64,000 nucleotides of DNA from Temnopleurus reevesii (GCA_036244855.1 BQKZ01000455.1:41601-105600); one strand, 5' to 3'. Counted from the first letter of the stretch, positions 12,101-22,629 are shown. Numbers and translations: made by a program. The notes: a model not told the origin generated them from the sequence alone.

Positions 12101-12619
12101 GGGTGGTGGAGCAACACTGGAAGGGGTCCAATTGTTGGAAGCAATCATGCTACGTACGGTTCCTCGAGGGAAAGAAGCCCTGTCCGATTCCTCAGTGCTG
12201 CTTCTCCTCATTATTGCATTTTCATCAGGATTAGACACAAGCTGCTGATCTCGTTTGTCCTGGACTGGTGCCGCTGTGTATGGCATTGACGGATGCAGAG
12301 GGGTAGGTATAAGCGGTGGGGGCTGCGCAATGGGACGTTGTTGATGTGCTGGAGGTGTCATTGAAGGCCTGGGTGCAGCAGGTTGTGCTACAACCGGTGA
12401 AGAAGGAATGTTAGGTTTGTTGGCTTCCTCAGCAGCCTTGATGACAGTCTTTGAGAGAACGATACCATTGATCAAGCTACTGTTGACGCACGCTGTCTGC
12501 TTTCCCTGGCTGTTGAAGAGGATGAGGTTCCCTTGCATGTCCACCTTTAAAGTGTCCCCTCCTTGAAGCATCAGGACAGTCTTCTGGCTGTTAGGTGTCC
12601 CAGGTGGCATGGGAACATT
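6197..12619 (-). CDS. Zinc-finger gene, terminal coding exon with all nine fingers
   Basis: A very long terminal exon of 2140 codons, starting Asn-Val-Pro-Met after the acceptor. The frame is also open for four codons upstream of the acceptor, including an ATG; that Met is intronic and probably not used. The first ~60 residues (12619-12440) form an uncharged, ordered-looking segment with LMLQGG and LILFNSQG strings that may be a small conserved domain. Finger positions on the plus axis: 11490-11545, 11345-11420, 11250-11320, 10710-10790, 10630-10705, 7975-8045, 7890-7960, 6410-6490 and 6325-6400. An acidic tract lies at about 9900-10480 and a Pro/Gln/Met-rich tract at 8500-9300. The stop is at 6197-6199. 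Confidence 0.88.
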   Translation of the reverse strand, partial: NVPMPPGTPNSQKTVLMLQGGDTLKVDMQGNLILFNSQGKQTACVNSSLINGIVLSKTVIKAAEEANKPNIPSSPVVAQPAAPRPSMTPPAHQQRPIAQPPPLIPTPLHPSMPYTAAPVQDKRDQQLVSNPDENAIMRRSSTEESDRASFPRGTVRSMIASNNWTPSSVAPPPPPNQVVHVPQNQYTSVLQKALQQSPQQPKTIVVQQQRIHPPQYQVQAHHNIQSSTIQQVTHPGLIPQAPHNQQFQPNQPQQVQLLQVSQPMQLGNETARTKIVAPVSVPPVGHIPRATVPIAPRPDAGKYQNLPNVLKLLTAEKKDHQATNKIEENTVSETSNDDGDLNSETPKMEDESASSGTSLKHCELCNRLFMKEESYEKHLQTTPGHWDLWKEFHRKKQRMKYICTQCKKIFVNREALLSHKEYYHQARVINGRFLIRCQLCHLKFMDDRQLTAHMAKCHPEVQLPDGKEVNKDVSDKDVTNADEPSCSSSSSSQPVTIDNGVTSSTETIQESSLLKIRGRGRPKGRGRRISLKVRAEYGSNKPGNQLNKLKGESSHLGRIKIEYINVNARKSPGRPRRRSSDDVPTFIIYKDPKATTTDLVGTYGRHEAGTVRPYKCNLCPKNFNSTHCLLEHIKIHVKPYSCGACGMKASRKDNVAKHIELVHGGPKYIPKRQPNTPEKPVITSRRRMKLMKRWRKRMAREASGMNAGGDDVTQGGSVGNMDVDENPGSLASTEQAESADIDIENIGEEEEAEDENAESEEVHAKPDVNFGDADESDVASQEDQITVTGIELVEDDGESMEGGDHITITAVEISQDGNEAAPHEADQGEVIDVTTKATEPAVSGDENDSDSNEVESIKADFPDENDELLKPTEETSKPTEEPVGSSKEESSQEMHEGDDEEIENVDEEIASQEDQSDDVSVASDGFILVGSDKAEGIPDVEQRADLSAVESNECGQEGDEKVSQTGQESVEGDSSTTPDESSGIKTVGDFLLDMSCEDVTDYREESPQRKDSVGDKADAGDVIDKADGVKTKEIVVKQEVIDVEEERNECENNNDNMGMPVIVSVESLKGNSEAMSHESQGDNHQLMDYPKGHPGDYRLSNPMMGNPHGPRFPHGQPPGYPGGPYPPNVSDPAAVPHGIQAQLQMHMQQQMFYKPENAIGGMEGNPYISALKQQQPPLHAPVGHPQYPGIMQQPMPHGVPPQQPVYLSQEAGSRFPLNPNMNPMGLPSAAAPGAPFNAPHMNMPNQPGIGVQGSSISFATMQQYQHQMALKQQHEQQQQLQQQQQKQHQEQMAKQHQQWATHHLMLRAQYSQQGLPQGMVPNPPSMSGQVRPSQVPQRQIHPTSQPQLLNGANRQHPNGPPPYRGQSFENGENQQSVSPGYHPQSDATSSKCDQAPRRSSISSTTVQPNVIKPNMGQQSDSSDSPNPAQESPDILTVVARSMMEKSPPNAEVRPVIPSKTSESESPSGSISFTSHHDVMGGLHSPPAGSVASDHPASRPHQKAKSPRSPRSAKGDKKFQYKLDPERPFICHICGKGFKRRNNLTDHVRTHTRPYKCGECSFDTIRWQYLAEHMKKAHGFCGDAKDLEMLFKSSSKKLIPTDRIPVASLTPAMGVAVTSLPPPPSMVGNELSRKSLSSDYDYDLVDFFGKDSEAESGKMDEDEIPKYTPEDSLVLPANDGNDSTKEVQVSHSEKSVVSEANSETEQSEGAVNVRLQVGEEVLKTQESESSEMDEVHESSEVVVQPVAPEEILSQDNDAYEHSQEDPDEPEETLHYEDDYEDEDYSPVQRKKPKFSRKKLFNKRWAARNVLAKYKSRGRGRPRKYNHSQATVLQPLDNQNNFVAATVAATEAASMETPDGSFSSPANTSAIENNPSAVLATPSSSVTPASNGPNDSYPSEDEMLYTPSGRPKRRTGNYNPGQVEQRNNDELGHDKVKQIQQVQPSPVAQDQLGQMVILSSPLIKRRRGRPPKHHKKGDLVMRIRVKSGSEDEQHHAQPQVPNGGDVPKVDGRKRKRNSDHSAEILLNPKGGIELSEYFKITNSRDRPFSCTIDDCTKTFKSKQHMREHLFTHLKPYKCDHCGQGFARTDYLAFHMKEDHGVYPTKEELFAKRKLANARATSSRYRANCKDIKRQMLHEGMEG

Positions 12620-15600
12620 CTGAAACAACAAATTGAATAATGAAAAAAAAACTGTAAGTATTGGAAATAGTCAAGCAAGGTATAATATGAGGCAAATGAG
12701 TGTGAAATTTCAGCCTTGTACTTTTCAGCGCTCTATTAGTGGACACATATCATTCTGTTTCACTTGCATACAGCAGTTAATTTTGACTTTGCACATATTC
12801 ATTCCAGAGAAAACAAATTTATTTTCACACTCCGCTAGTTTCATGAGCTTTTGTATCTAATTTATTTAAATATATTTGCTTTTTAGAAAGATTGTTACTG
12901 CAATACCAGCAGTACGATATGAAAAAATGATGATCATATTTTGGGTGTAACTCCCTTTTATATACCTGCCAATCTCAAAATGTAACCTTTACCTAAATCA
13001 TACTTGATCAGGGGCAGAGTGCTACAAGAATTTTGTGCACCACTTACCCGACAGCACAAGTGGCATCTCAAATTAATGCCCAAACACAATTTCTATATGG
13101 CTTTTTGGGCAAGCGGCAATCTAATTTACTTGCCCAATGGCTCAATTTTGTTGCCATGGGCATTCGGGCAAGTGGGTGTGTATCACCCTAAGGGGTATCA
13201 ACAATTAAACTGTCAACACTTATTTGAACCACAAAACTATCATAAATCCATCTTTCTCCTCAGACAACTATAATTGCCTGCCATTATCATCAAGTGGAAC
13301 AAGAGGCCAGAACTCCTAATGGTTGAATGGTATGCCTTCATGCATCTCAGCAAAACTTTAGGTTCCAGCCGAAAATGGAATGTTGTTGATATGGAGATGC
13401 ATGTCATTGCTGTGTTTCAAGTCATTCAAAGAAATCTTTTTGTTTTTGTGCCTTTCAGTAATAAGATTAAACAAGCTAAACACCAAAGTAATTTTGATGA
13501 GACGGGAGAGTAATTTTACACAAAGACAGGTGCAACGTTTTTCTTTATCAGTAGACTGGAGAACAGAGTTTTGTATCATAATGAGACCTAAAGAGTGAGA
13601 AATTTAAAATAAACTTTGAAGTTGGCGAGCATACCTTTAACCCTAGAAAAAATGGGCTATTTTTGGAGGCCAGGAAAACTGGTCTTGGCCGTATGTTTTC
13701 TAATGAATTTTGTTGCTTTCTTAAAATTTCTTATGTATTTATATTTTGACCTTTTGTTTATTATTGTTCTTATCTGAAAATTATTCCAGGAAGTATACAA
13801 AGCATATGCTAAAATAATCAATTCCTGTCAAGAAAAGTGAAAGTATTTTCACTTATATATAATTTATAACAGAAAACTCAACTTGTATTGATTTTATACA
13901 CAAAATAACATTTTGAAGCAATTAGGAGGTTGACAAATTTTTTTCAAGTGCCATTGCACGACTATCGTAAACACTGTATGGTAAATTTGGTATCAAAAGT
14001 TGCGAGATGAGTGAAAGAAAATCGTCTTTAACAATTTTAACTGAGAAAATTTCACGGAGCGGACTTATCGCACGGAACATCTGGGGGCCTAAAAGGCTCC
14101 CCCAGTCTTTTTAGGGTTAAGCAGCACTATTTTATAGTAATTCTAACACAACAAATAATTAATCAAGGGGTCAGGGACACAAAGACGTTAATCAAATTTG
14201 GCTATTCTGAGAAAAATGAATTAAAAAAATTTCCATCCACATTGCTCAGCATATATAAAAATACTATCTTAAAGGACAATTTGATTTCTTTATGATCATT
14301 TGATGCTATTGTGTTCATTTGCAAAAGGTGACATTTTCCTGAACATTTAGATACCAAAACAACATTTTGCCAAAATGAAGTTCACTCTTTGTGCCACTGG
14401 AACCTTGGATTATGCTCACCTTAAGGGTACTAGTGCCAGGGACAGGTGCCGGCGCAAGTGGTGGTAGTGGTGCCACAGTCTGGGGTTGGAATACTGGTAC
14501 AGCTGGAGGTGCAACAGTTAACTGAGGAGGATTTCCCTGGATGTGGTAGATGCGTGGCAGAGCAGCTGATGGTGATGAGTTGGTAGGTGTGGTGGGGACA
14601 GGCTGACTTGTATGTTGCAGCTGAGTTTCCTGCACATTATTAGGTAACGATGCCTCAGGATGTCGCATGTCATCGATGGGGGTCGGTTGGGGGTCTGTTA
14701 CAAGGTTAGGTGATGATTGTTCAGAAGCATTCTCTTGCACTTCTTCCTTTCCACTATCGAAAAACTTATTTGCAATGTCACAGAAATCAGTAATATCCGA
14801 AGCCTCATCCAGCATGTTTTCGATAACCGGAGCAATGCGCGGAGAACTTGGGTTTCGACGTCTCTGGCTCATGCTGTTGCCCAGCATACTGCTGACTGGC
14901 TTTCTAAGAACAGCTTCAGCTGAATTACTGTCATCTTCAGAGACTATTGCGACATCGTCATCAGGAACGGAATGAGCATCTTGTGAGATATTTGATTTAT
15001 TGATGGACATATCATCCTCGGACTGAGAATCATCAATGTCAGAGTTCTGGAAGGATGGTCCGGTGACAGCTGCAGGGGATTTTTGTTTGAAGATCTTTCT
15101 CCTAGACTGGGATTGAGAACTATTTACACCACTATGCTCACTTTCCTGCGATAACACAGCTTCACTATTTGATGAAACAGTCAAGGAATTCACCCGAGCA
15201 AGCATGTTATCGAGAGAGAACTTCTTTCTTGGTTTTAACTTGCTACCAGTTGGATTTAAAGTGACAGAGTTTTCCAATTCCATGCTGGGTGACGTAGAGT
15301 TATCCTGTGGCATATCATTCGACAGGTCCACACCGGCAGAAGTGTCCAGATTTTCCATTGACTCATTGACTGTTTTATTCGGGCTTTCTTTCTTAATAAC
15401 AGCTGACATAAAATCATTCACACTTTGTTTTGCTACATGGTCCTTGGATAAAGGATCTTCACAAACATCTGATGTGATTTCCGGATTTGCAGTAACTACA
15501 TGATCTTCGGTGATTTCCATTTGTTCTACACTGTCTTCACAGTTTTTCTCATTTGACGTGGGAGAGTCTGTGGAATGATCAATAGAGCCTCCAGGCGAGT

Positions 15601-16546
15601 TTGAATTTGGAATGGTAATAAGTGTGTTACAAGATGGAAGTGTATCATTAGTATTATGCAATAAGTCACTATTGAGGGGAGCTTCTGACGGTGTTGTTTC
15701 ATCAAAGATTTCTTTACTTTCATTACTTTCTTCTCTCGTATGAACTTCAGTATCTGCTGTATGGCTCTTTAGAGGAAAATTTGACGAATCAATGATAGAA
15801 GTTCTTAAAACATTTTCAGAATCGTCACTTTGGCTGTTTGAGGATGACTTTGTTGCTTCGCTTGATGAAGTAGGGTTTGCGTTCAGTTCTCTACAATCAT
15901 CATTTCCTGGACTGACATTGCCCACCTGAACGAGTGAGTCGCCTTGAGAAATTTCACACGCAGACTCTGATGACTCTGGACACTTTTCAGCTTCATTGTC
16001 CTTACCTGTAGAACCACATTGAATGTCAGCAAGGTTTATAGCAGAGTCACAGTTTGCTGGAGATTTACTCTCTGCTAGAGATTTATTCTCTGCTGGAGAT
16101 TTACTCTCTGCTTGAGATTTATTCTCTGCTGGAGATTTACTCTCTGCTGGAGATTCACTTGTTTCAATGACACAAGTTAGCGGAGAGCCATTGCTACAGC
16201 TGGCTAGCTCACCATCACTTTCAATATCTCCATAGTCCTCCCCGCTTAACGCAACTGAACCTTCTCCCAAGATAGCATCATCATCACTATCATTCACTGG
16301 ACTTCTTGCAGTGTCATCGATCCCATCGGACTCCGAGAATATGAGGGGTTCCGGTGGTGTGAGGTTAGCACCTGAGAGGCAGCTGCGAAACGTCTCTTGG
16401 GCTATAATAGGTGAGATGAGTTCATCAGAATCTGTGTATGTCCGTTCACATCCAAGGGTTTGCTGGTCCATAGGGGGAGGAGATTCTGGGCTCTCCATGA
16501 TGATCGTTTGGGAGGGTGGTCTACATGGACTAGCAACAGACTCCAT
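6197..16546 (-). CDS. Large C2H2 zinc-finger / AT-hook nuclear protein, two coding exons (about 2849 aa)
   Basis: Predicted join on the minus strand: 16546..14420, then 12619..6197. The donor is CTTAAG|GTGAGC and the acceptor TTGTTTCAG|AATGTT; both are phase 0, giving 709 + 2140 residues. Nine C2H2 fingers occur as 3+2+2+2: three near residues 1068-1165, then pairs near 1319-1372, 2234-2285 and 2752-2807. Several pairs are joined by a short H-x-KPY or H-x-RPY link. Five AT-hook-like GRPR/GRPK segments lie at about 11040-11090, 10880-10925, 7150-7185, 6880-6915 and 6700-6750. The rest is low-complexity: Ser/Glu/Asp-rich, Pro/Gln-rich, and a poly-Gln stretch near 8720-8810. Inference: a DNA-binding transcription or chromatin factor in the nucleus. 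An in-frame TGA 24 nt upstream of the ATG supports the start. I do not recognise an ortholog, and a small extra exon inside the intron cannot be excluded. Confidence 0.85.
12620..14419 (-). other. Intron of the zinc-finger gene
   Basis: A 1.8-kb intron, AT-rich, with a good polypyrimidine tract before the acceptor at its 12620 end. Apart from the piggyBac-like insertion it contains a ~180-bp stretch (13000-13200) with several short GGGCAAG / CTTGCCC-type repeats. The same motif recurs at about 21340-21640, suggesting a dispersed repeat. No additional coding exon is evident. Confidence 0.7.
13641..14116. mobile_element. Small non-autonomous piggyBac-like element in the zinc-finger gene intron
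   Basis: The ends are CCCTAGAAAAAATGGG (13641) and the inverted CCCAGTCTTTTTAGGG (ending 14116), flanked by TTAA at 13637-13640 and 14117-14120. TTAA target duplication and CCYT-type termini are the established signature of piggyBac transposons. The 476-bp body has no long open frame, so it would need a transposase in trans. Confidence 0.75.
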
Positions 16547-16603
16547 GGTGGTGTGGAATAAGGCTCACTTCAAGGATCAGTCATATCAGTAGTGAAGATT
16601 AAT
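14420..16603 (-). CDS. Zinc-finger gene, first coding exon (5'UTR 16603-16547, coding 16546-14420)
   Basis: The exon begins after a strong minus-strand acceptor (TATATCTTTCAG|ATTAATC; the AG is complementary to 16604-16605). It carries 57 nt of 5'UTR and then 709 codons. The encoded region is Ser/Glu/Asp/Asn-rich with Pro-rich ends and no zinc finger; it is probably disordered and could act as an activation or interaction region. It ends at Leu-Lys before GTGAGC. Reading through the donor gives only 34 further residues before a stop, which fits an intron there. The acceptor means at least one more 5' non-coding exon lies upstream (at coordinates above 16605). Confidence 0.8.
16045..16160 (-). 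repeat. Coding minisatellite, about 18-nt unit
   Basis: Near-identical units in the first coding exon encode an imperfect hexapeptide tandem of the type S-P-A-E-S/N-K at about residues 130-165. The unit length is a multiple of three, so copy-number change keeps the frame. Such tracts are usually length-polymorphic; here it is probably part of a disordered linker. Confidence 0.85.
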
Positions 16604-16605
16604 CT

Positions 16606-18518
16606 GAAAGATATAAGCAAAATGAAGCACATAAGTTCTGTAAAATTCTTTTAATGGATTAAATCAATAATTAATGAAAAGACATGTATTATAATATGTA
16701 TGAGACAATAACAGTTTTATCTGGTTGCATCTATTTGTATCAAGGAAATAAATATGTGTCACACGTCCTAATTCAATACTTTTATCAGGGTGGATATTTG
16801 TATCCATGGTACTCAACTGCATCTCTATACATGCATGCTAAAAACTCCACAAACAGACAACAAGTTTATAATTTGGTTTTGTTGCATTCAATCATTTAGC
16901 CAAGGTTGTCTTTGTGTACATGCGCATTGTGTACATAAGCACTTTAAAGGTTCTGTTTTTGTGAAATTTCAGATTCAGATGTTTTCTATCAACCAATCAT
17001 TTAAAAAACAATAGTAACAAACATGGTATATACAAAACAAACAATAAATAGACACATAGATCAAATCAATTATAAGAAATGAGAGGCTGAAAATCCTTAA
17101 AAGCTTTGCTTGTGTCTAATAACATGGAATAATGCATTTTATTAATACAAGATGTGCATTTTATTTGTTGCTGTCAGAAGATGGCACATCAATGCTTGAT
17201 GGAAATATATGACAAATAAATCAGGAATTTGCTCATTAGGATTATGTGAATTTGCAACTAAATTCACTCAATACCAAATGTGCTATAGAACGGAAATTAT
17301 CTCTGTTGTCACTTTCAAATGTAGGTATTGCATTATTAAAAAATTATAAAAAAAACAGGACAATTTTTTTTCTACAATACATGATTTACATGGAACTGTG
17401 AAAAACAATCCACAACAAATTACTTGTACTTATCACCAAAATCTCAAATACCTTAATTCCAGCGAAAAAGAAAAATGAAAAGAAAAGCTGTATTTATATC
17501 CAATTAAAGGCAATCAATTAGACCACGTACCAGAAATACAAAATGGGCAGCCTGACAAAAACTTAAAAGCGCATTAACTATGAGGAAGATTGTAGTGTTA
17601 CAATGGACAATGGCTTTGAAATATCTTAGGAGTTCACTCTTCTCCATAAATGGGATTTGTTTGGTAACACTAATTAAACTACACTATACACATGTTCTTA
17701 TAATCAGGATGAAGAGAGGATTAGGAGAGCTTTGTACACTTGCATCTTGGCCAGGGGAAAGACTCAGTTGGGTCATTGTTCAATTCAACTTGTAGCCATG
17801 TTCACAAACATTATCCATTTACAATATACCTGAAATCGGTAGTCAAGGCAGTATTTTAATGTATAATTTCTAAACCCTCACGCAAAACAAGTCATGTATT
17901 ATGTATCTTATTTTTCAAAAGATTAAAAAATTTAGTATTAAGTATTTAGTCTAAAAAAATCACAATTGACTTAATATTTGAGTTGAATTAATATCCGAGG
18001 GTAAGATTTTTTATAACACATTTTTTTTGGTTGGAGACATTGAAGTAGTTTCCTCAAGTTGAAGGTCCGCTTGATGTGGTTCGTCACGGGTGTGGAAATA
18101 TCACAGAGCAATCAAGTTTCCACAGTCTTTAACGGATGATCCTGCATTGCCATTATAATTCCTATTAATTAACATCAGTGGTTTAGTGTTATGCAGCCGG
18201 GCCTGTATCAACCAAATAAGCCGGCACTGCACATGCCGGAGTAATCTTCATCTAGAGTTTTTAGACCAGTGTACTTTTTTTCCTTGATTTTGCTAGAGAC
18301 TATTAAAGTAGCCCCATCTGTACTACCCTAAGTCGGAAAACTTGAGCTCAAGTTTATTATTGTTTTACTTCAGGATTTAGCTCTAGATATTATACTAACC
18401 CGGTCTGCACTACCTTAACTCGCTGCAATAACGAGCATGACTAAAGAAAAGCAAATGCACTTTCACTTTAATATGGTCTTACGTGACTTTGACATGGTAA
18501 AAGTCCATCAAAAAAATT
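16606..18518. other. Non-coding, 5' of the zinc-finger coding exon
   Basis: AT-rich. Probably intron sequence of the zinc-finger transcript if its 5' exons lie further right. No coding exon seen on either strand. Confidence 0.5.
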
Positions 18519-18780
18519 TGAGTTCTATCTGCAGCAGGCAATATGCAGAATTATGAAGATTCTAAGATTAATTAGCTTCATTAGCATATTACGGGGGTGC
18601 TGTTCAACAGTTGCAATAGATCGCAAGTTGCAGTTGATCACAACATGCCAATCAAAATCATTGTTTCATGCACGTCTCGTTAAATGCCCATACCGTGTGT
18701 AAATGAAAATACCTGTTACAATTTGCAAAGTTGCAGTTGATTTGCAGTTGGTTTGGAACAACAATACCCGGGAGCATCCC
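18519..18780. repeat. First copy of a duplicated 250-bp block ending before a single-N gap
   Basis: From GAGTTCTATCTGCAGCAGGC onward this block is repeated at 18873-19128 with only a handful of differences. It contains a GGGGTGTTG-family MITE (18593-18780) inserted after CATATTA. Confidence 0.85.
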
Positions 18781-18871
18781 ACGAGTCCGACAGCCCACGA
18801 AACCGACAGCTCACGAGTCCGACAGAAATGAATATAAGCCTACTACATCGACAATTTTCAAAATGAGGTTC
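18781..18871. other. Short spacer with a 15-bp tandem motif, next to an assembly N at 18872
   Basis: Contains three CACGA(G/A)(T/A)CCGACAG-like units (18779-18830). The N at 18872 is followed at once by the second copy of the flanking block. Confidence 0.6.
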
Positions 18872-18872
18872 N

Positions 18873-19128
18873 ATTGAGTTCTATCTGCAGCAGGCAATAT
18901 GCAGAATTATGAAGATTCTAAGATTAATTAGCTTCATTAGCATATTACGGGGGTGTTGTTCAAAAGTTGCAATAGATCGCAAGTTGCAGTTGATCAGAAC
19001 ATGCCAATCAAAATCATTGTTTCATGCACGTCTCGTTAAATGCCCATACCGTGTGTAAATGAAAATGCCTGTTACAATTTGCAAAGTTGCAGTTGATTTG
19101 CAGTTGGTTTTGAACAACAATACCCCCT
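18873..19128. repeat. Second copy of the duplicated block, with MITE at 18959-19128
   Basis: Begins one base after the N at 18872. It has intact MITE ends (GGGGGTGTTGTTCAAAAG and TTTTGAACAACAATACCCCC) and TA flanks. Confidence 0.8.
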
Positions 19129-19129
19129 A

Positions 19130-22100
19130 TATGCCATAAATTCCAAGATATGTAAACCATGGAATTCTTCATCTTAATATTTTTCTGTGAATTAGCTCTC
19201 TAATCGCATCTATAGCAAATTAGCTGGAGCTAGTTCTGAATTAAGATTAATTCACCCAGATCAGAATTAATGAACTAATTGAAAAACTCAGGATAGTTTA
19301 GACAAAATTCGTCAGGTTGTGGGTCCCTCCTAAATATAAACATCTTTTAACAAGAATTTGTTATTAAAGTTGAATGCACAAGTACATCCTTTTTACCAAC
19401 ATTCGTAGAAACCACTTGGAATTTTTTTCCAATATATTTCACAGGATATGTGAACATTCAAGCAGCAAATGTATCAATCGCCAAATGCAGAAACATTTCC
19501 TGTATTCCTTGCTGCAGATTATACAGCTGCCTTTAATTTTGTTTCAGGAAATATCTATACAGCTGCCTTTTATTTTGTCTCAGGAAATATCTTGCAATAA
19601 GCATTCACATGTTTTGCTTAGGTTATATATTAATTTATTTCTGATATTAATACAGGGTGATTCATATCACCGATAATGGTGGTCTTCCATTAGGCCATTT
19701 GGTAACAAAAATAACATCAATAATAGACAATATACAAATTTACAAATGTACAAGCAATATCCTCATTGGCTACGTGATTATACAAGAAAATTAATTTGAT
19801 ATTTCCAAAATCGTTAGTGTGATAATAATCGCATAAGGCTTCCATTGCAAGCTTACAAAGTGGTCGGATGATTGTCGCACTTGAAAATACATGTATTATC
19901 ACTACCAAGCATGTGGTCACATTGTCAGTAACCGTGATCAAATTCCTTGCAATTCACGCAACTGCATGTATTAACTGTAGAGTATCTCGTATGAGAGTGT
20001 GTACCATTCACCTCTTAATGTTGGCGTTGAGACAAAGGTGGACATTTACGGTTGCACGTGAAACTTAACAAAATTCACGTGAATGATTGAAGGCATTGTA
20101 AATACATGCATGAACACACACATGAACATACTACAAAAGCCCCTGGTCGTTCACTGAACCAGTTCAGTGTGCTTCCCTGCTATGGGCAAGGATAAGGCCG
20201 TTACTTGTTAATTGAGTGCGAATATGGAACCTGGCCAAGAGGAATTCTTTGGAGAATTACCAGTGAGGAGGAGAAATTTTTTTCTACACTTAGGGTTGGG
20301 GTTCTTTAGCTCGGTGTCTTAAGCCCGAATTAAATAGGTCGGTCTTTTTTAAGGGGGGGGGCAGTGGGGTATCAGTATCATAAGCAGCCTCACTCCTATA
20401 CCGCTGCAAAAATTTTCCCCGGGCCCACAACATTGTTTGTCTCACCATGTTCAAGCATGTAATCCTTATTCCATTAAAAACGGTTTGAATACTTCAGGTG
20501 TCGGTAAGATACATATGTTCACTGTATAGGCTACATAGAGACGCACTCATGAAAAATAGATATTTTACAGAAGCACTCTCCTCTGCTATTAGTGCTATCT
20601 TAGGATAAGTTGGCTTAAAACTTTGCAAATTATATTCCATTGATTCTAGTTATTTTCTCCTAACCTAGCGAATTAATTGCTGCAAGAAATTATAAATCTA
20701 AAATAACAACGCTAGTTTATAATTACATGGACGTACAATCAAATGAACGTGCAGACAATGTACATGCGTGTAATGTACGTAAGTGCATCTGTCACACATG
20801 AATTTTATGCATAGCTCAACCACTCGTCAGATCCAAGCGGTGAATCTAATTTGGACAAGTGTGATCTAAAACTGCACCGTACGAGGGAGGGGCATGGAGC
20901 GCAGCGTCACGGCGACGGGCAACGGAGTAATTGCTCTCTCTGGGAAATGACTCATGGCTGTGTGTACCAGCGCAAATTCATCGCAGAGGCCTCAATGTGA
21001 TTTCTCCCGGTTAGAAATTTTGTGTGCGCCTGGCAACGGAACAAAGGAATCCTTTCACGAGAATTAAAGTCGACTGGCATTTTGAATGTACGATGTAATA
21101 ATTTACATGTAGGCACTGAAATACACACAAAAGAATTGGAAAATAATAATCACATACAATACATTGAACATATGGATATTGATTGAGTGGTCAAACAAAA
21201 TCTATTAATTCCGGAAATTTTCCTAACAAATATCCAATAATATTCTTTAAAAAATAGTAAACTCACAAACAACAGCTGGAACTAAATTTTACGGTCTGGA
21301 TACATATTTTTACCTTAGTCAACAAACCTTTCTGGACCGGGTGCTTTAAGAATTTTTTGCACTACTTGCCCTGTCTGGCAAGTGGTTTTTCAAATCGAAC
21401 ATCAATTTTTCTTGCCAAAAACTTCAAAGCAAATAAAAACAGCCTCACACACATTAAACATTAAATGTGGACGAGCTGTCAGTGAAGTTGGTCAAATGAA
21501 ATATCATGTAACTGAATTCTCACAAAGAATTCACTGTATTCAGTAATTAATACTCTTTGGGCAAGTAAAAATTTAATTCACTTGCCTGATGGCTCAGTTT
21601 TGTTGTCCCGGGCATTCAGGCATGTAGGTTTGTAGCGACCTGCCAGTATTTAAAACTTTTTATTTTATCAACATAATTTTGATCCATGATTTTCTCATAT
21701 CTATATAATTGCTAATTCCAGGTTTATTTTTCACACATTGCAATAAAATGTATGATGCTTCCATTTAACAATCATACAATATGAAATAAACTAAAACAAA
21801 AATAAGAGCTTACCAAAATCCCTTTGTAATGTAATATTTGACAATTCGTGTGACTTGCAGTAGCAAAATTCAAATGGAATTAATTAAAATGTCATGCGTA
21901 AGCTCAATACAACCATAAATAATATCTACATGTATCTCATAAATAAGTATCAAACATACACATGTACTTTTTCTACAAATATTTGCAATATACGCAAAAC
22001 AAAAGTGTTATCTATGCCAGATATGGAAATTTAACCGGCATCAAAATCAGTTCATCATAACCTGATCTGAAGTAATGTAGTGTGGCTAATAATGGCAATA

Positions 22101-22600
22101 CAATGCACATCATAAAAATAATGCAATGCAAAGCGCAAACCTACGACAAGTTATGAACAAATTCAATCAACAACAAAAAATATTAATGGACAAATCCTCT
22201 CCCCCATTTTCATCCCAAATGGAACATTCCAAAGTCCCTGACAAGCATCTCCAAAACACTCAGGGGTTTTGGACTCCCACTTCCCTGCCTCTCTTTTAGT
22301 CTGCATGCACAGACCATTGCTTTCCGTATTGCATTTTGCACAGAGCATGTGCAGTGCATGATACAGAGTCTGAAAATACAGACTACACTGCCCTTTACTT
22401 TTACCAAGGCGAAGGATTCATAATACAGTAAACTTGTCTCAATATGCAGACACTTGATAATGCATTATGAATATTGCGGAGAACTAAAAACCAAGCGTCT
22501 ATACCTGCAGACTAGCTCTCTTTCTCTACCCCTCTCTCTTCCTATATCCCCTCTCTCTCTCTTTATGTAGAGATTGTTAATACAGCCACTGACGCCGAGT
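19130..22600. other. Non-coding stretch with a local tandem repeat and one GC-richer patch
   Basis: A ~36-bp unit (TACAGCTGCCTTT..CAGGAAATATC) is tandemly doubled at 19526-19592. At 20880-21070 a GC- and CpG-richer patch contains an ATGACTCAT (AP-1-like) site at about 20946 and two GGCAACGGA motifs. It could be regulatory DNA; no gene is visible. 21340-21640 shares CTTGCCnGAnGGC-type motifs with the zinc-finger gene intron. Confidence 0.4.
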
Positions 22601-22629
22601 AAGAGGGGGAAAAAACAAGGTCCACGGCA

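Noticed and set aside
12620..12631. ATG at 12631 as the start of the long zinc-finger frame
   Set aside because: The four extra codons span a TTTGTTTCAG acceptor, and an upstream exon with matching phase, coding bias and an in-frame 5' stop exists.
18593..19128. CRISPR-like or clustered regularly spaced repeats from the repeated hairpins
   Set aside because: Repeats are dispersed MITEs of 150-180 bp with TIRs and target duplications, in a eukaryotic context; no regular spacing.
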